Positions 1-8,814 are shown, counted from the stretch's first letter. The stretch is 64,000 bases of DNA from Dorea sp. D27 (GCF_001185345.1 NZ_KQ236744.1:191557-255556), one strand, 5' to 3'. The notes: generated by a model not told the origin, from the sequence alone. Program-made: numbers and translations.

Positions 1-100
1 TCACGTTTCACTGACTTATAATACAGTTTTATTATATTTCTGATTACATGTGTTGTCAAGTCCCCCATTTCATCATTCCTTCCCTATGATTAAAAACCGG

Positions 101-137
101 GAGGGAATACCCTCAGCGGGGCAGGGAAGCCCCCTGG
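101..137 (+). promoter_or_regulatory. Flagellin mRNA leader hairpins, candidate CsrA-binding site
   Basis: Two alternative or adjacent stem-loops lie just upstream of the flagellin ribosome site. The first is GAGGG/AATA/CCCTC at 101–114. The second, at 114–136, pairs CAG + GGGGC with GCCCC + CTG (one bulged C) around the loop AGGGAA. A GGA in a hairpin loop plus a second GGA in the Shine-Dalgarno (AAGGAGGAAA, about 147–156) is the known CsrA target layout on Bacillus subtilis hag mRNA. csrA and fliW are encoded in this window. The structures are seen; CsrA binding is inferred. Confidence 0.5.
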
Positions 138-160
138 AATAATTTCAAGGAGGAAATCAT

Positions 161-1666
161 ATGAGAATCCAACATAATATCGCGGCATTGAACTCTTACC
201 GCAACCTGACGAACAACAACAGTGCAGTATCCAAGAACCTGGAGAAGCTGTCATCCGGCTACCGCATCAACCGTGCAGGCGACGATGCTGCCGGGCTTGC
301 CATCTCTGAGAAGATGAGGGCGCAGATTACGGGACTTGAGACGGCACAGAAGAATGCACAGGACGGCATCTCCTTAGTACAGACGGCAGAAGGTGCTCTG
401 ACGGAAGTCCACTCCATGCTGAACCGTATGGTAGAGCTGGCCGACCAGTCTGCGAACGGTACGTATGACAATGCGACGGACCGCGCGAACCTTCAGAAGG
501 AGATCCAGTCCCTGAAAGACGAGATTGACAGAATCTCAGAAGGAACGAACTTCAACGGCATCAACCTGCTGGACGGAAGTCTTGGCAGCGGTACGACAGG
601 CGCTAAGATTAGCGTTGTGGCTGGAATAGGAGTAGGTAAATTAGTAAATGCGGTAGACTTCTCTGTATCCGGACTCGAAGCTGGGAAAACGGTCACGATC
701 GCAGCGGCCGCAAAAGGTACTGCTTCTTCTATAACAGCAGATGCTTCCGGCAATATCACGATTACACTGGACGGCGACAAGGCCAAGACATATACGCAGG
801 CAGACATTGATAAGCTGATCAGTGATGCTACGCTTCCTGCGTCCGCTTCCGGACTTAAGATTGAAATCAGCGATGACATCAAGCTTCAGGATGATGGTGC
901 CGGAACAATTGCAGCAGCAACTACGATTGCCGATGCAAAACAGGCTACAGCAACCGGCGGCGGTGTTACGGTAACATCCGGAACAGCCGGAGTTGATAAG
1001 AGAACACTTACATTTGCCGCAGCCGGAACTATAGGAGCAACTATAAATGCTGCGAATGGCGATGTCGCATTGAATCTGGATGCATCGAAGGCATACAGTG
1101 CAAGTGAAATCAATTCAATGCTCGCAAAGGCCGGTGCGAACATGACAGTGTCTTTCGACGGAACTTTAACTGGAACCGCACTTGCCGGAAAAGGTGGCGG
1201 AACGGATACCGACGGTATATACGCACTTGGTGCAGACGGAACTGCCGGAGCCGGACTTGCTGCAGGCGGAGGACTTGAGCTGCAGATTGGTGATACAGCG
1301 GAATCCTTTAACCAGCTGACAGTTAAAGTTGGCAATATGAGCTCAGCCGCACTCGGAATTGGTGCCATCGACATCTCTACACAGTCAGGGGCAAAAGCTG
1401 CCGTAGACTTGATTAAGGACGCAATCAACCAGGTATCCTCTACACGAGGTGACCTCGGTGCCATCCAGAACCGTCTGGAGCACACGATCAACAACTTAAG
1501 TGTAACGACAGAGAACATGACGGCTGCAGAAAGCCGTATCCGCGATGTGGACATGGCAAATGAGATGATGGCTTACACGAAGAACAACATCCTCGTACAG
1601 GCTTCTCAGGCTATGCTTGCACAGGCAAACCAGATACCTCAGGGAGTTCTTCAGTTATTACAGTAA
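161..1666 (+). CDS. fliC: Flagellin (filament subunit)
   Basis: Structural protein of the flagellar filament, exported by the flagellar type III system and polymerised under the FliD cap. The N-terminal D0/D1 helices start MRIQHNIAALNSYRNL and continue through LSSGYRINRAGDDAAGLAIS. The C-terminal D1/D0 region runs from about residue 410 (SRIRDVDMANEMM) to SQAMLAQANQIPQGVLQLLQ. Between residues about 145 and 405 lies a variable, Ala/Gly/Thr-rich surface domain without cysteine, making the protein longer (501 aa) than minimal flagellins such as Hag. The start has a strong AAGGAGG site 7–8 bases upstream. No sigma-28 box is visible in the 160 bases before it, so the promoter may lie outside the window. 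The gene ends before a 15-bp hairpin. Could equally be called hag. Confidence 0.97.
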   Translation: MRIQHNIAALNSYRNLTNNNSAVSKNLEKLSSGYRINRAGDDAAGLAISEKMRAQITGLETAQKNAQDGISLVQTAEGALTEVHSMLNRMVELADQSANGTYDNATDRANLQKEIQSLKDEIDRISEGTNFNGINLLDGSLGSGTTGAKISVVAGIGVGKLVNAVDFSVSGLEAGKTVTIAAAAKGTASSITADASGNITITLDGDKAKTYTQADIDKLISDATLPASASGLKIEISDDIKLQDDGAGTIAAATTIADAKQATATGGGVTVTSGTAGVDKRTLTFAAAGTIGATINAANGDVALNLDASKAYSASEINSMLAKAGANMTVSFDGTLTGTALAGKGGGTDTDGIYALGADGTAGAGLAAGGGLELQIGDTAESFNQLTVKVGNMSSAALGIGAIDISTQSGAKAAVDLIKDAINQVSSTRGDLGAIQNRLEHTINNLSVTTENMTAAESRIRDVDMANEMMAYTKNNILVQASQAMLAQANQIPQGVLQLLQ

Positions 1667-1684
1667 TAAGTCCCCATTAAACAC

Positions 1685-1720
1685 ATATAGCCAGCCGGTG
1701 AACAAACCGGCTGGCTATAT
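1685..1720 (+). terminator. Stem-loop after flagellin gene
   Basis: A perfect 15-bp inverted repeat (ATATAGCCAGCCGGT, loop GAACAA, then its complement) starts 18 bases after the flagellin stop. It lacks a clean U-run (TGGTATGCC follows), so it may act as a terminator or as a 3' stabiliser of the abundant flagellin mRNA. It is also the end point for the converging minus-strand rubrerythrin transcript. Confidence 0.7.
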
Positions 1721-1779
1721 TGGTATGCCTGCAATATGGAGGGATTTCAGTTTTTGCCATGTTTTACTACCGATGTGTC

Positions 1780-2340
1780 CTAATGCACCTCAACATGGTC
1801 AAACGAACCGATGGCTTTGCAGACGGAGCATACATCGGGGCGATTCGGAAATACTGCACCGCAAAATACACAGCGGTAACCGTACTCCGGCGCAGAAGGC
1901 ACTTCTTCAGCGGGGGCCGCGGGTTCCTGGTCCGCACTGCTTTCTGATTTCTTAGCCTCTATAAATAATTTCATAAACCGTTCTTCATGTGACTTTTCAA
2001 TGGATGCCACATGTTCAAACATGACGGCAATGTCCTCAAAACCTTCTTCCCTTGCCTTTTTCGCAAACTCAGGGTACATGGAGTTCCATTCGTCATATTC
2101 CCCTTTCATGGCAATTTGTAAATTTGTAAGCACATCAACTGGCTTGCCATAAATCAGCTCGAACCAGAACCGGGCATGTGTCATCTCATTTACCGCCATG
2201 GCTTCCAGTTCCTCTGCAATATGTTCGTGACCGTCCCTGCGGGCTGCCTGGGCAAAATAAGTGTATTTGTTCCTGGCCAGAGACTCGCCAGACAATGCTG
2301 TTTTCAAGTTTTCGTAAGTCTTGGAATCTTTTAAATCCAT
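1780..2340 (-). CDS. rbr: Rubrerythrin
   Basis: Cytoplasmic non-heme di-iron protein that reduces hydrogen peroxide in anaerobes, with electrons passed from rubredoxin or NADH systems. The ferritin-like four-helix domain (residues about 5–140) carries ExxH-type ligands (SGESLARNKYTYFA, EMTHARFW, EKSHEERF). The C-terminal rubredoxin-like iron site has two CxxC pairs (CVFCG and CSVCK, residues about 157–173). At 186 aa it is full length. It lies 35 bases downstream of cheB on the same strand with its own AAAGGAG site, so it may be read through from the che operon. It has no known role in motility; oxygen defence is inferred from the family. Confidence 0.95.
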   Translation of the reverse strand: MDLKDSKTYENLKTALSGESLARNKYTYFAQAARRDGHEHIAEELEAMAVNEMTHARFWFELIYGKPVDVLTNLQIAMKGEYDEWNSMYPEFAKKAREEGFEDIAVMFEHVASIEKSHEERFMKLFIEAKKSESSADQEPAAPAEEVPSAPEYGYRCVFCGAVFPNRPDVCSVCKAIGSFDHVEVH

Positions 2341-2375
2341 TTTAAATCTCCTTTACAACATTCTAATAAAAAGAT

Positions 2376-3467
2376 TTACAGCTTTCTCAAGTAATTGACT
2401 AGTATGCGGGCGATATTCTGGCAGGGAGCCTGGGTGATGACCCCGCCGATACGATATGCTACCATAGGCATACCGTATACGACACAGGACTCTCTGTCCT
2501 GGCCTATCGTATAGGCACCGGCACGGCGCATGTGCAGTAGGCCGTCCGCACCGTCCTGTCCCATGCCGGTCAGTATGATGCCGACGGCGGAACTTCCGGC
2601 TGATACGGCTGTTGAATAAAACAGAACATCGACAGACGGCCGGTGTCCGTTTACTTTTTCTGCCGGAAAACATTTTACGATGTACTGGCTGCCCACCCGT
2701 TCCACCTTCGTCTGCAGATCTCCGCCCGGAGAGATAAGAGCCAGCCCGGGTCTTAGCGTATCCCCGTTACGGGCCTCCCGGACCTCCATCTTGCAGAGCC
2801 GGTCCAGACGTTCTGCGTACATTTTCGTGAAGCCTTCCGGCATATGCTGGGTGATGATTATGCCGGGAATATCGGCAGGAAGTTCTTTTAAAATCTCTAA
2901 TGTAGCTTCTGTGCCTCCGGTAGAGGCACCTATGGCAATCACCGTATTATTTGCCCGGAGGGAGAACGGCCTCTGGACGACTTCCTGCGCATGGGCGGAC
3001 GTGTCTGCCGCAGGCATGCTGGCCGCGGGTGCCGGCGAAGGATGCATAGAGGTGGGCAGCCGTACTTTTGCGCGGGATGAGATAAGAATCTTGGAACAGA
3101 GGTTCTGCACAAACGACTGCACGGTATAGCTGCGGCTCATATCGGGTTTTTTGACAAAATCGACCGCTCCATTCGACAAGGCGTCAAAAACATTTACATT
3201 CAGTGATGACACGAGAATTACGGGAAGCAGGTATTTAGGCAGCAGCTCCTTCAAGAAGTCTATCCCGTTTATGCCGGGCATCTCTACGTCAAGCGTTATC
3301 ACATCCGGTTTTAGCGTCGGTATTCTACCCAGCGCATCATAGGGGGTCATGGAGTAGCCCACCACTTCGATGCTGTCGTTGGCCTTTGGCAGCTCCTCGG
3401 ATAGAAAACGGTCAAACACGAGAGAGTCATCGATTACGAGGACGCGTATTTTAGTATTTAGTGTCAT
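2376..3467 (-). CDS. cheB: Chemotaxis response regulator protein-glutamate methylesterase CheB
   Basis: Removes methyl groups from (and deamidates) chemoreceptor glutamates to adapt the chemotaxis response, activated by phosphorylation from CheA. Residues 1–125 are a receiver domain with acidic pair near residues 13–14 and phospho-acceptor Asp60 (VITLDVEMPG). A proline/alanine-rich linker leads to the esterase domain (about 175–363) with catalytic triad motifs AIGASTGG (Ser), TQHMPEGFT (His) and GMGQDGADG (Asp). Full length at 363 aa. It is the last che gene of the cheA-cheW-cheR-cheB minus-strand operon, separated from cheR by a stem-loop, and has its own AGAAGGGG ribosome site. Confidence 0.97.
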   Translation of the reverse strand: MTLNTKIRVLVIDDSLVFDRFLSEELPKANDSIEVVGYSMTPYDALGRIPTLKPDVITLDVEMPGINGIDFLKELLPKYLLPVILVSSLNVNVFDALSNGAVDFVKKPDMSRSYTVQSFVQNLCSKILISSRAKVRLPTSMHPSPAPAASMPAADTSAHAQEVVQRPFSLRANNTVIAIGASTGGTEATLEILKELPADIPGIIITQHMPEGFTKMYAERLDRLCKMEVREARNGDTLRPGLALISPGGDLQTKVERVGSQYIVKCFPAEKVNGHRPSVDVLFYSTAVSAGSSAVGIILTGMGQDGADGLLHMRRAGAYTIGQDRESCVVYGMPMVAYRIGGVITQAPCQNIARILVNYLRKL

Positions 3468-3494
3468 TTTATATCCCCTTCTTAAATCTCAATA

Positions 3495-3528
3495 ACCTGC
3501 CGCATATTATTTGCGATATGCGGCAGGT
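3495..3528 (-). other. Stem-loop between cheR and cheB
   Basis: A perfect 13-bp inverted repeat (ACCTGCCGCATAT and its complement, 8-base loop) spans the cheR stop codon and the cheR–cheB gap. On the minus-strand transcript it is followed by TTATTGAG, so it has no convincing U-run. It could be an attenuator, an RNA-processing stop or a weak terminator that lowers cheB expression relative to cheR. Structure seen; role inferred. Confidence 0.5.
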
Positions 3529-4316
3529 ATTACATAATGATAATTGGTATTTGACTTTGGCAGGCTTTCGGAATGGCCGATAAAAAGGTAGCCGCCCGGC
3601 ACGGTGGCGTTATAAAAACGCTGTACCAGGGCTTCTTTCGTTGGCTGGTCGAAGTATATCATAACATTGCGGCAGAAGATAACGTCAAAATTCAATTTAA
3701 ACCGGATAGGTTCCATCAGGTTAAAACGCTGGAATATTACATTTGACTTGATGCTTTCTGCTACGGTATAGAATCCCGGGCTTTGAGATTTTCTGAAATA
3801 TTTTCCTTTCCATCCTGCCGGAAGGTTGCGCAAAGATTCCTCTTCGTACTGCGCGGCGGCGGCAGTGTCGAGCACATTTTGTGAAATGTCGGTGGCTAGT
3901 ACGCGCGTGTCCCACATGCCGGCCTTTGAGCCAAAATAGTCTTTTAAAATCATGGATAAGGTATAGGGCTCCTGGCCTGAAGAGCAGCCGGCGCTCCATA
4001 TGCTCAGGACCCGGTTCTTTTTCGTCTGTTCAAGCCATGGAAGGACTGTGCCGCGGAAATAATCAAAATGAGCCTCTTCGCGCATAAAATACGTATAATT
4101 GGTTGTCAGCTTATTGAGCATGGTATCTATATCATCCGGGCTCTTTCGAGAGAGAATATGGTCTACGTACTCGCTGAAAGAGGTGAATCCCATAGACATG
4201 ATCACGTTGGATAACCTGCCTGCAATGAGCTGCTGCTTGTGGTCCAGATTGATGCCGTAATTATTCTTCACAAAGCTTACAAGCCGCTGAAAATCACGTT
4301 CCGATAAAGTTAACAT
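3507..4316 (-). CDS. cheR: Chemotaxis protein methyltransferase CheR
   Basis: Transfers methyl groups from S-adenosylmethionine to glutamates of chemoreceptor signalling domains, the counterpart of CheB. An all-helical N-terminal domain (residues about 1–75) precedes the Rossmann-type methyltransferase domain with SAM motif WSAGCSSGQEPYTLSM and the later FDVIFCRNVMIYFD motif. Length 269 aa is typical. No pentapeptide-tether C-terminal extension is evident. The gene follows cheW by 25 bases on the minus strand, in one operon with cheA and cheB. Confidence 0.97.
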   Translation of the reverse strand: MLTLSERDFQRLVSFVKNNYGINLDHKQQLIAGRLSNVIMSMGFTSFSEYVDHILSRKSPDDIDTMLNKLTTNYTYFMREEAHFDYFRGTVLPWLEQTKKNRVLSIWSAGCSSGQEPYTLSMILKDYFGSKAGMWDTRVLATDISQNVLDTAAAAQYEEESLRNLPAGWKGKYFRKSQSPGFYTVAESIKSNVIFQRFNLMEPIRFKLNFDVIFCRNVMIYFDQPTKEALVQRFYNATVPGGYLFIGHSESLPKSNTNYHYVIPAAYRK

Positions 4317-4341
4317 ATGTAATGCACTCCTTCAAATTACG

Positions 4342-4809
4342 TCAGATACGCAGTACTGCGTCGCAGTCGAGCAGCAGCACTACTGTCCCGTCATCCAGCG
4401 ATATCATAGCGTTAGTAAGTTCCTGACGGTTTTCAATCGGAATGGGAGATGCTCCGGCTATATCAATATCCTGAACCTGAAGAACGGAATCCACCACGAT
4501 ACCAATGAGCGTAGAATTGATCTCTAATATGATGATGCATGTGGTAGAAGTATATTCCCGGAACGGCTTGTTCATCCGCAGACGGATGTCCATGACCGGG
4601 AGGACCTGCCCCCTCAGGTTGATGATTCCTCTTATATAGTCAGGTACCATGGGAAGAGGACGTATCATGTAATTAGTGATAATCTCTATTACATTCTCTG
4701 TACTGACGCCGAAGATGAGTCCGTCAGACATAAAAGTGAGGAAACGTTCCGTAGTTTCAGATCCGAGGATATCTTCTGTTGTTTCGTCATGAATCATTGA
4801 GTCTGGCAT
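4342..4809 (-). CDS. cheW: Chemotaxis coupling protein CheW
   Basis: Adaptor that links chemoreceptors to the CheA kinase in signalling arrays. A single CheW (SH3-like double barrel) domain fills the 155 aa: FLTFMSDGLIFGVSTENVIEII at about residue 23 onward, then IIRPLPMVPDYIRGIINLRGQVLPVMDIRLR and a VDSVLQVQDI segment. The start follows an AAGGAGG site. It sits directly between cheA and cheR, as in other clostridial che operons. A second CheW domain occurs in CheV at 37730. Confidence 0.97.
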   Translation of the reverse strand: MPDSMIHDETTEDILGSETTERFLTFMSDGLIFGVSTENVIEIITNYMIRPLPMVPDYIRGIINLRGQVLPVMDIRLRMNKPFREYTSTTCIIILEINSTLIGIVVDSVLQVQDIDIAGASPIPIENRQELTNAMISLDDGTVVLLLDCDAVLRI

Positions 4810-4832
4810 ATATTCTAACCTCCTTATTCCAG

Positions 4833-6896
4833 TTAAAACATTTCCTGTGCAGCGGTATATACGCTGGCAACATCAAGGATGATGCTGATATTGCCGTCGC
4901 CGAGGATGGTGCATCCGCTGATGCCGGAATGTTTGATGTTAAAGTTGTTCAGGTATGACGGGAGCGGCTTTACAACTACCTGCTGCTCGCCGAGAAGCTG
5001 GTCCACAAACATACAGTATGATTTATCGCTTGCTTCTACCCAGATTAATATGCCGTCTTCAATATCCGAATATCCTTCTGTCATATTGAACAGATTGTGG
5101 ATACGCACGATAGGGAAGAACTCATCCATACACTTGATCATCTCGTGTCCGGCGGCATCCAGGATGATATCCTTCTGTTCTGCCTTGAAAGACTGGCGGA
5201 TATTGGCAATCGGTATGGTAAATACGTTCTTTCCGATAGAGATTTCCATTCCGTCTACGATGGCAAGCGTGAGCGGAATCTTGAGCGTCGTGCAGCTCCC
5301 CTGTCCCTTTTCGCTTGTTATCGTGACAGTCCCTCCGATGGCTTCCACATTTTTCTTGACGACATCAAGCCCCACGCCACGGCCGGAATATTCCGTTACT
5401 TCCTGATTTGTAGAAAAGCCGGGGAGCATGAGGAGGGATAAGATTTCCTTACGGGAGTATTCCTCTTCCGGTTTGACAAGGATGCCGTTCCTTGCGGCCT
5501 TTGCCAGAATCGCATCGGTATCCATGCCCTGCCCGTCGTCTTCCACCGTTATGATTACTTCACTGCCCGTATGTCTGGCGGACAGCTTAATCTCACCCTG
5601 GGGTGGCTTTCCGGCAGCGATACGGTCCTGTACATCTTCTTCGATTCCATGATCCATGGCATTGCGGACGATGTGCATTATCGGGTCACCGATGCTGTCC
5701 ACGATAGTCTTGTCAACCTCGGTGTCCTCGCCGACAATAGTCAGCCGGACGTCCTTATTCAGGGTCTTCTTCATATCCCGCACAATGCGGTTCATCTTCT
5801 GGAATACACCGGAGACGGACACCATACGCAGAGACATGGCAATGTCCTGCAGGTCATCGGTCAGCTTGCGCAGCTGGCGCGCCGACTTCAGAAAACTGTC
5901 GAGCTTGACATTCTGCAGTTCCGGTGAGGCAGTGACCATGGATTCCGTTATTACAATTTCCCCGACGATTGCCATCAGCTGGTCAAGTTTGCTTAAATTG
6001 ACGCTGATCAGGCTCTGTTTGGCATGGCCGGCGGCAGTTGGCTGCTTGGCAGCGGGAGCTGGGGCGGCTGTGCCTTCATCGGAAGAAACCTTCTGTTCTT
6101 TCACGGGAGCTTCCTCTTTCTGGCTGCTGCAAGGACGCTCGATTACTTCATAAGAGCGGATGTTGCTCGTCGTGTTCAGTATCTTGACAGCGGATTCCGC
6201 TTCCTTATCTGACTTAAATGCGAGATAGAAGCCTTGTTCTGCTATTATCTCGCTCGTATCAGAATTGGTCTCCACATCCTCGGGAATAAAGGAAAATTCC
6301 AGACCGGCGTCCTTCAATGCCGTGATGAGCATAAAGGAGCGCAGATTCTCCATCCCGCAGTCTTCTTCAAAAAAGACGTGCACGATGAACGGAGCGTCCA
6401 TATCCGGAAGATTCTGCGGGGGTTCAGCTATGCTGCCGGTCTGCGCCGTCTCGGACGGAGCTGCGGCCGCATCGTCGGAATCTTTTGCACGAAGCTCGTT
6501 TAAAAAACTATTAATCTCATTGACAAAACTGTCGATATTCATACTGAGCGGCTCGTTGTTTTCTACTTTTTCAACGTCTGCCCTCAGCCGGTCGGTTGAC
6601 TTGAACATCAGATTGAACAGTTCACTTTTCTGTTCCTCTGTCAGGGAGCTTGTTCCATTTTCACGGATAAAGAAGAACAGGTCCTCGATATGGTGTGCTA
6701 CCTCCATCAAAGGCTGGAATTCCAACATTGCAGAAGAGCCTTTGATCGTGTGCATGCTGCGGAAAATCTCGTTAACATCATCGGATGTGAATTCGCCTGC
6801 CTTTTCCGCGTTGATGAGCAGTTCATCCAGCTGCTCCAAAAGAGAATTGGTCTCAAACAGATAAGTCTCAAGCAGGCTGTCAGTCATATTGTCCAT
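4833..6896 (-). CDS. cheA: Chemotaxis sensor histidine kinase CheA
   Basis: Receptor-coupled kinase that phosphorylates CheY, CheB and the CheV receiver. Domains in order: P1 HPt with phospho-acceptor His49 (FRSMHTIKGSSAML); P2 response-regulator docking domain at about 165–260; a proline/alanine linker; P3 dimerisation helices at about 295–360; P4 ATPase with N box (HIVRNAMDHGIE), G1 (VEDDGQGMD) and G2 (GRGVGLDVV); and P5 CheW-like receptor-coupling domain to residue 687. The start is preceded by AAGGTGGTG. It is the first gene of the minus-strand che operon, with a candidate sigma-28 promoter 90 bases upstream that faces away from the divergent gene at 7030. Confidence 0.98.
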   Translation of the reverse strand: MDNMTDSLLETYLFETNSLLEQLDELLINAEKAGEFTSDDVNEIFRSMHTIKGSSAMLEFQPLMEVAHHIEDLFFFIRENGTSSLTEEQKSELFNLMFKSTDRLRADVEKVENNEPLSMNIDSFVNEINSFLNELRAKDSDDAAAAPSETAQTGSIAEPPQNLPDMDAPFIVHVFFEEDCGMENLRSFMLITALKDAGLEFSFIPEDVETNSDTSEIIAEQGFYLAFKSDKEAESAVKILNTTSNIRSYEVIERPCSSQKEEAPVKEQKVSSDEGTAAPAPAAKQPTAAGHAKQSLISVNLSKLDQLMAIVGEIVITESMVTASPELQNVKLDSFLKSARQLRKLTDDLQDIAMSLRMVSVSGVFQKMNRIVRDMKKTLNKDVRLTIVGEDTEVDKTIVDSIGDPIMHIVRNAMDHGIEEDVQDRIAAGKPPQGEIKLSARHTGSEVIITVEDDGQGMDTDAILAKAARNGILVKPEEEYSRKEILSLLMLPGFSTNQEVTEYSGRGVGLDVVKKNVEAIGGTVTITSEKGQGSCTTLKIPLTLAIVDGMEISIGKNVFTIPIANIRQSFKAEQKDIILDAAGHEMIKCMDEFFPIVRIHNLFNMTEGYSDIEDGILIWVEASDKSYCMFVDQLLGEQQVVVKPLPSYLNNFNIKHSGISGCTILGDGNISIILDVASVYTAAQEMF

Positions 6897-6985
6897 AATC
6901 TTTGTGCACCACCTTAATTTTTAATTTATATTTAATAACATTGCAAACCGTGAGGATGTTGTGTTAATGTACTCATATAGTTTAT

Positions 6986-7012
6986 ATATCGGCTGAAAAT
7001 GTCAAAAGATAA
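6986..7012 (-). promoter_or_regulatory. Candidate sigma-28 promoter of cheA operon
   Basis: On the minus strand, TTATCTTT – 11 bases – GCCGATAT. The -10 box matches the FliA/SigD consensus GCCGATAT exactly; the -35 box matches 5 of 8 positions of TAAAGTTT. It lies 90 bases before cheA and would tie the kinase operon to the late flagellar regulon. Confidence 0.6.
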
Positions 7013-7029
7013 TTACAGTAGGTGAAAAA

Positions 7030-8469
7030 ATGTCAAATATTTTAAAAGTAACGACTCCAGTGGCGGGATATGAAAATGCAAATTCCGTGAGGACAAATCC
7101 GGTCAGAAATACAGATCCGGCCATACAGGGGCAGGTCAATCCCGAGAAGGTCGTAAAGCCGGATGCACGGAGTGACTCGGCGTCCCAGGAGCAAAATGTA
7201 GGACTGAAGTTCCAGTATGAATCAAATTATGATAACTTCATACAGCAGATGCGTGAGATGCCCGCTATGGCAGAAGAATTCTCCAAAATATTTTTCGAGA
7301 GATTTTCTACATTGGCAGAGGCCGGGCTCAGTGACGGCTATGCACAGCAGATTGCGGAGTTCTTTGCCATGGTGGATGTGGATCCGCAGGAACTGCTTGC
7401 TTTCGTGAAAAGCCAGGGCAATGCGACGATCCGGTTTACCGGGGCGTTTTTCTCTCTGCTCAGGCAGGTGATGGAGCAGACGAATTCTGTAGAGCTTAAA
7501 AGCATGCTGCTTGACTTCGTAAGGCGATATACGGATATGGCAGAGAGCCCGCATATTATGCAGAGCATCGGACGTCTTATGGAATCACTGGAAGGGAAGA
7601 TGTTCCAGGACGCGGGAGCACAGCTTAAGGCGATGGCAGGGGAGCTCAGCTACGATGCCGCGGCGGGAAGCGCGGAGATGGAGGAGAACGCCGCGCTTCT
7701 GAAGGAGAAGATATTGCCCTATCTCAACCGATACATATCAGGTACACATGACAGGGGGGAGCTGCGGGATATGACGGCCCGCCTGGCGGCCTGGACAGCC
7801 AGATGTGAGAACAGTTCTGCAGCCAGGCTAATGGAGGCGTTCGGTGAATTGATGAAATACCAGGGGATGCAGAAGTATTTTCAGGGGCTCGACCCCGCGA
7901 TGCTGATGCAGGTGCTTGGAAATACTGAATTTGAAAAGGCCGTGCGGCAGCAGAAGTGGATGAAAAAGCTGGCCGGTCTGATAGACGCAGGTGTCGCAGG
8001 AGCTGCCGGGAATGAAAACAAAGCGGTCTTCAAGAATCTCATGCAGGCCATACTGCTGAATGAAAGTGTCTATATGCCGGTTCTGCACATGATGATACCC
8101 CTTCAGATGAATGGCCAGCTTATGTTTGCAGAGATGTGGATTGATCCTGACGCCGAAGGCGGCGGGAAGGGGGATGCAGATTCCCGGACACGGACCGTGC
8201 AGGGGCTGGTGAAGTTTGACATACAGGATGTTGGATTCTTCGACCTTTATTTTATCTATAAGGACGGGAGCATCCGTCTCCAGATGAGCTGTCCGGATGT
8301 GCTGGATGGAAATCTTGAGACGATACGCCGTGACATCACAGATATACTTGCGGACAATGACATAAGGGCCGAGGAGCTGTTTGTCGACTCGGGACAGAAA
8401 TCCATACCGGTTTCAGAGGCGTTCCCCAAAATATTCGAAAGGAAGAATTCAATCAATGTCAGAATTTAA
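7030..8469 (+). CDS. Flagellar hook-length-control-like protein (YlqG/FliK-type)
   Basis: Exact function not recognised. The 479-aa protein has a low-complexity, charged, probably disordered start (residues 1–60), a long helical middle (about 65–330) and a C-terminal beta-rich part (about 345–479: VKFDIQDVGFFDLYFIYKDGS, then SCPDVLDGNLETIRRDI) that resembles the C-terminal domain of FliK-family hook-length proteins. In Bacillus subtilis a comparable large protein (YlqG) precedes a free FlhB C-terminal domain (YlqH), and here too the next gene overlaps by 14 bases and encodes such a domain. No signal peptide or membrane segment is seen. It is divergent from cheA with a GGTGA ribosome site. A role in substrate switching of flagellar export is inference. 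Confidence 0.6.
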   Translation: MSNILKVTTPVAGYENANSVRTNPVRNTDPAIQGQVNPEKVVKPDARSDSASQEQNVGLKFQYESNYDNFIQQMREMPAMAEEFSKIFFERFSTLAEAGLSDGYAQQIAEFFAMVDVDPQELLAFVKSQGNATIRFTGAFFSLLRQVMEQTNSVELKSMLLDFVRRYTDMAESPHIMQSIGRLMESLEGKMFQDAGAQLKAMAGELSYDAAAGSAEMEENAALLKEKILPYLNRYISGTHDRGELRDMTARLAAWTARCENSSAARLMEAFGELMKYQGMQKYFQGLDPAMLMQVLGNTEFEKAVRQQKWMKKLAGLIDAGVAGAAGNENKAVFKNLMQAILLNESVYMPVLHMMIPLQMNGQLMFAEMWIDPDAEGGGKGDADSRTRTVQGLVKFDIQDVGFFDLYFIYKDGSIRLQMSCPDVLDGNLETIRRDITDILADNDIRAEELFVDSGQKSIPVSEAFPKIFERKNSINVRI

Positions 8470-8812
8470 TGAATTGCTTAACAAGAAGGCGGTTGCCCTG
8501 ACGTATGACGAAGACAGGCAGGCGGCTCCGGTAATCGTGGCGTCGGGGATGGGATATCTAGCGGAAAAGATTGTAGAGACAGCAGAAAAGAGCGGAGTGC
8601 CGGTATATGAGGACAATTCCCTTGCAACACTTCTGACCCAGCTTGAGCTCGGGACAGAGATACCGGAAGAGCTGTATAAAGCAATTGTCGACATATATAT
8701 CTATTTTCTGAATTATAAGACCAAGGAAGATGAAAAGACTGCTGAAATAACAGACGGACCGGCGGAGGAGCAGGATCCGGTGCCGGAACCGCCGGAGGAA
8801 GGACAACAGTAG
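8456..8812 (+). CDS. FlhB C-terminal-domain homologue (YlqH/FhlB type)
   Basis: A 118-aa stand-alone relative of the cytoplasmic domain of FlhB: residues about 8–85 (KAVALTYDEDRQAAPVIVAS, then GMGYLAEKIVETAEKSGVPV and YEDNSLATLLTQLELGTEIP) align by eye with the end of the flhB product at 31081, but the self-cleaving NPTH motif and the membrane domain are absent. The tail (about 90–118) is acidic and proline-rich. The start at 8456 is chosen because AGGAAG lies 10 bases upstream; a longer frame begins at 8381 but has no ribosome site. It overlaps the preceding gene. Related proteins can stand in for the FlhB C-terminus in export gating, so that role is plausible here. Confidence 0.8.
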   Translation: MSEFNELLNKKAVALTYDEDRQAAPVIVASGMGYLAEKIVETAEKSGVPVYEDNSLATLLTQLELGTEIPEELYKAIVDIYIYFLNYKTKEDEKTAEITDGPAEEQDPVPEPPEEGQQ

Positions 8813-8814
8813 TA

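Noticed and set aside
886..1554. Long open frame on the minus strand inside the flagellin gene (222 codons).
   Set aside because: It lies fully antisense to a clear flagellin, has no ribosome site and a biased composition that mirrors the flagellin codons.
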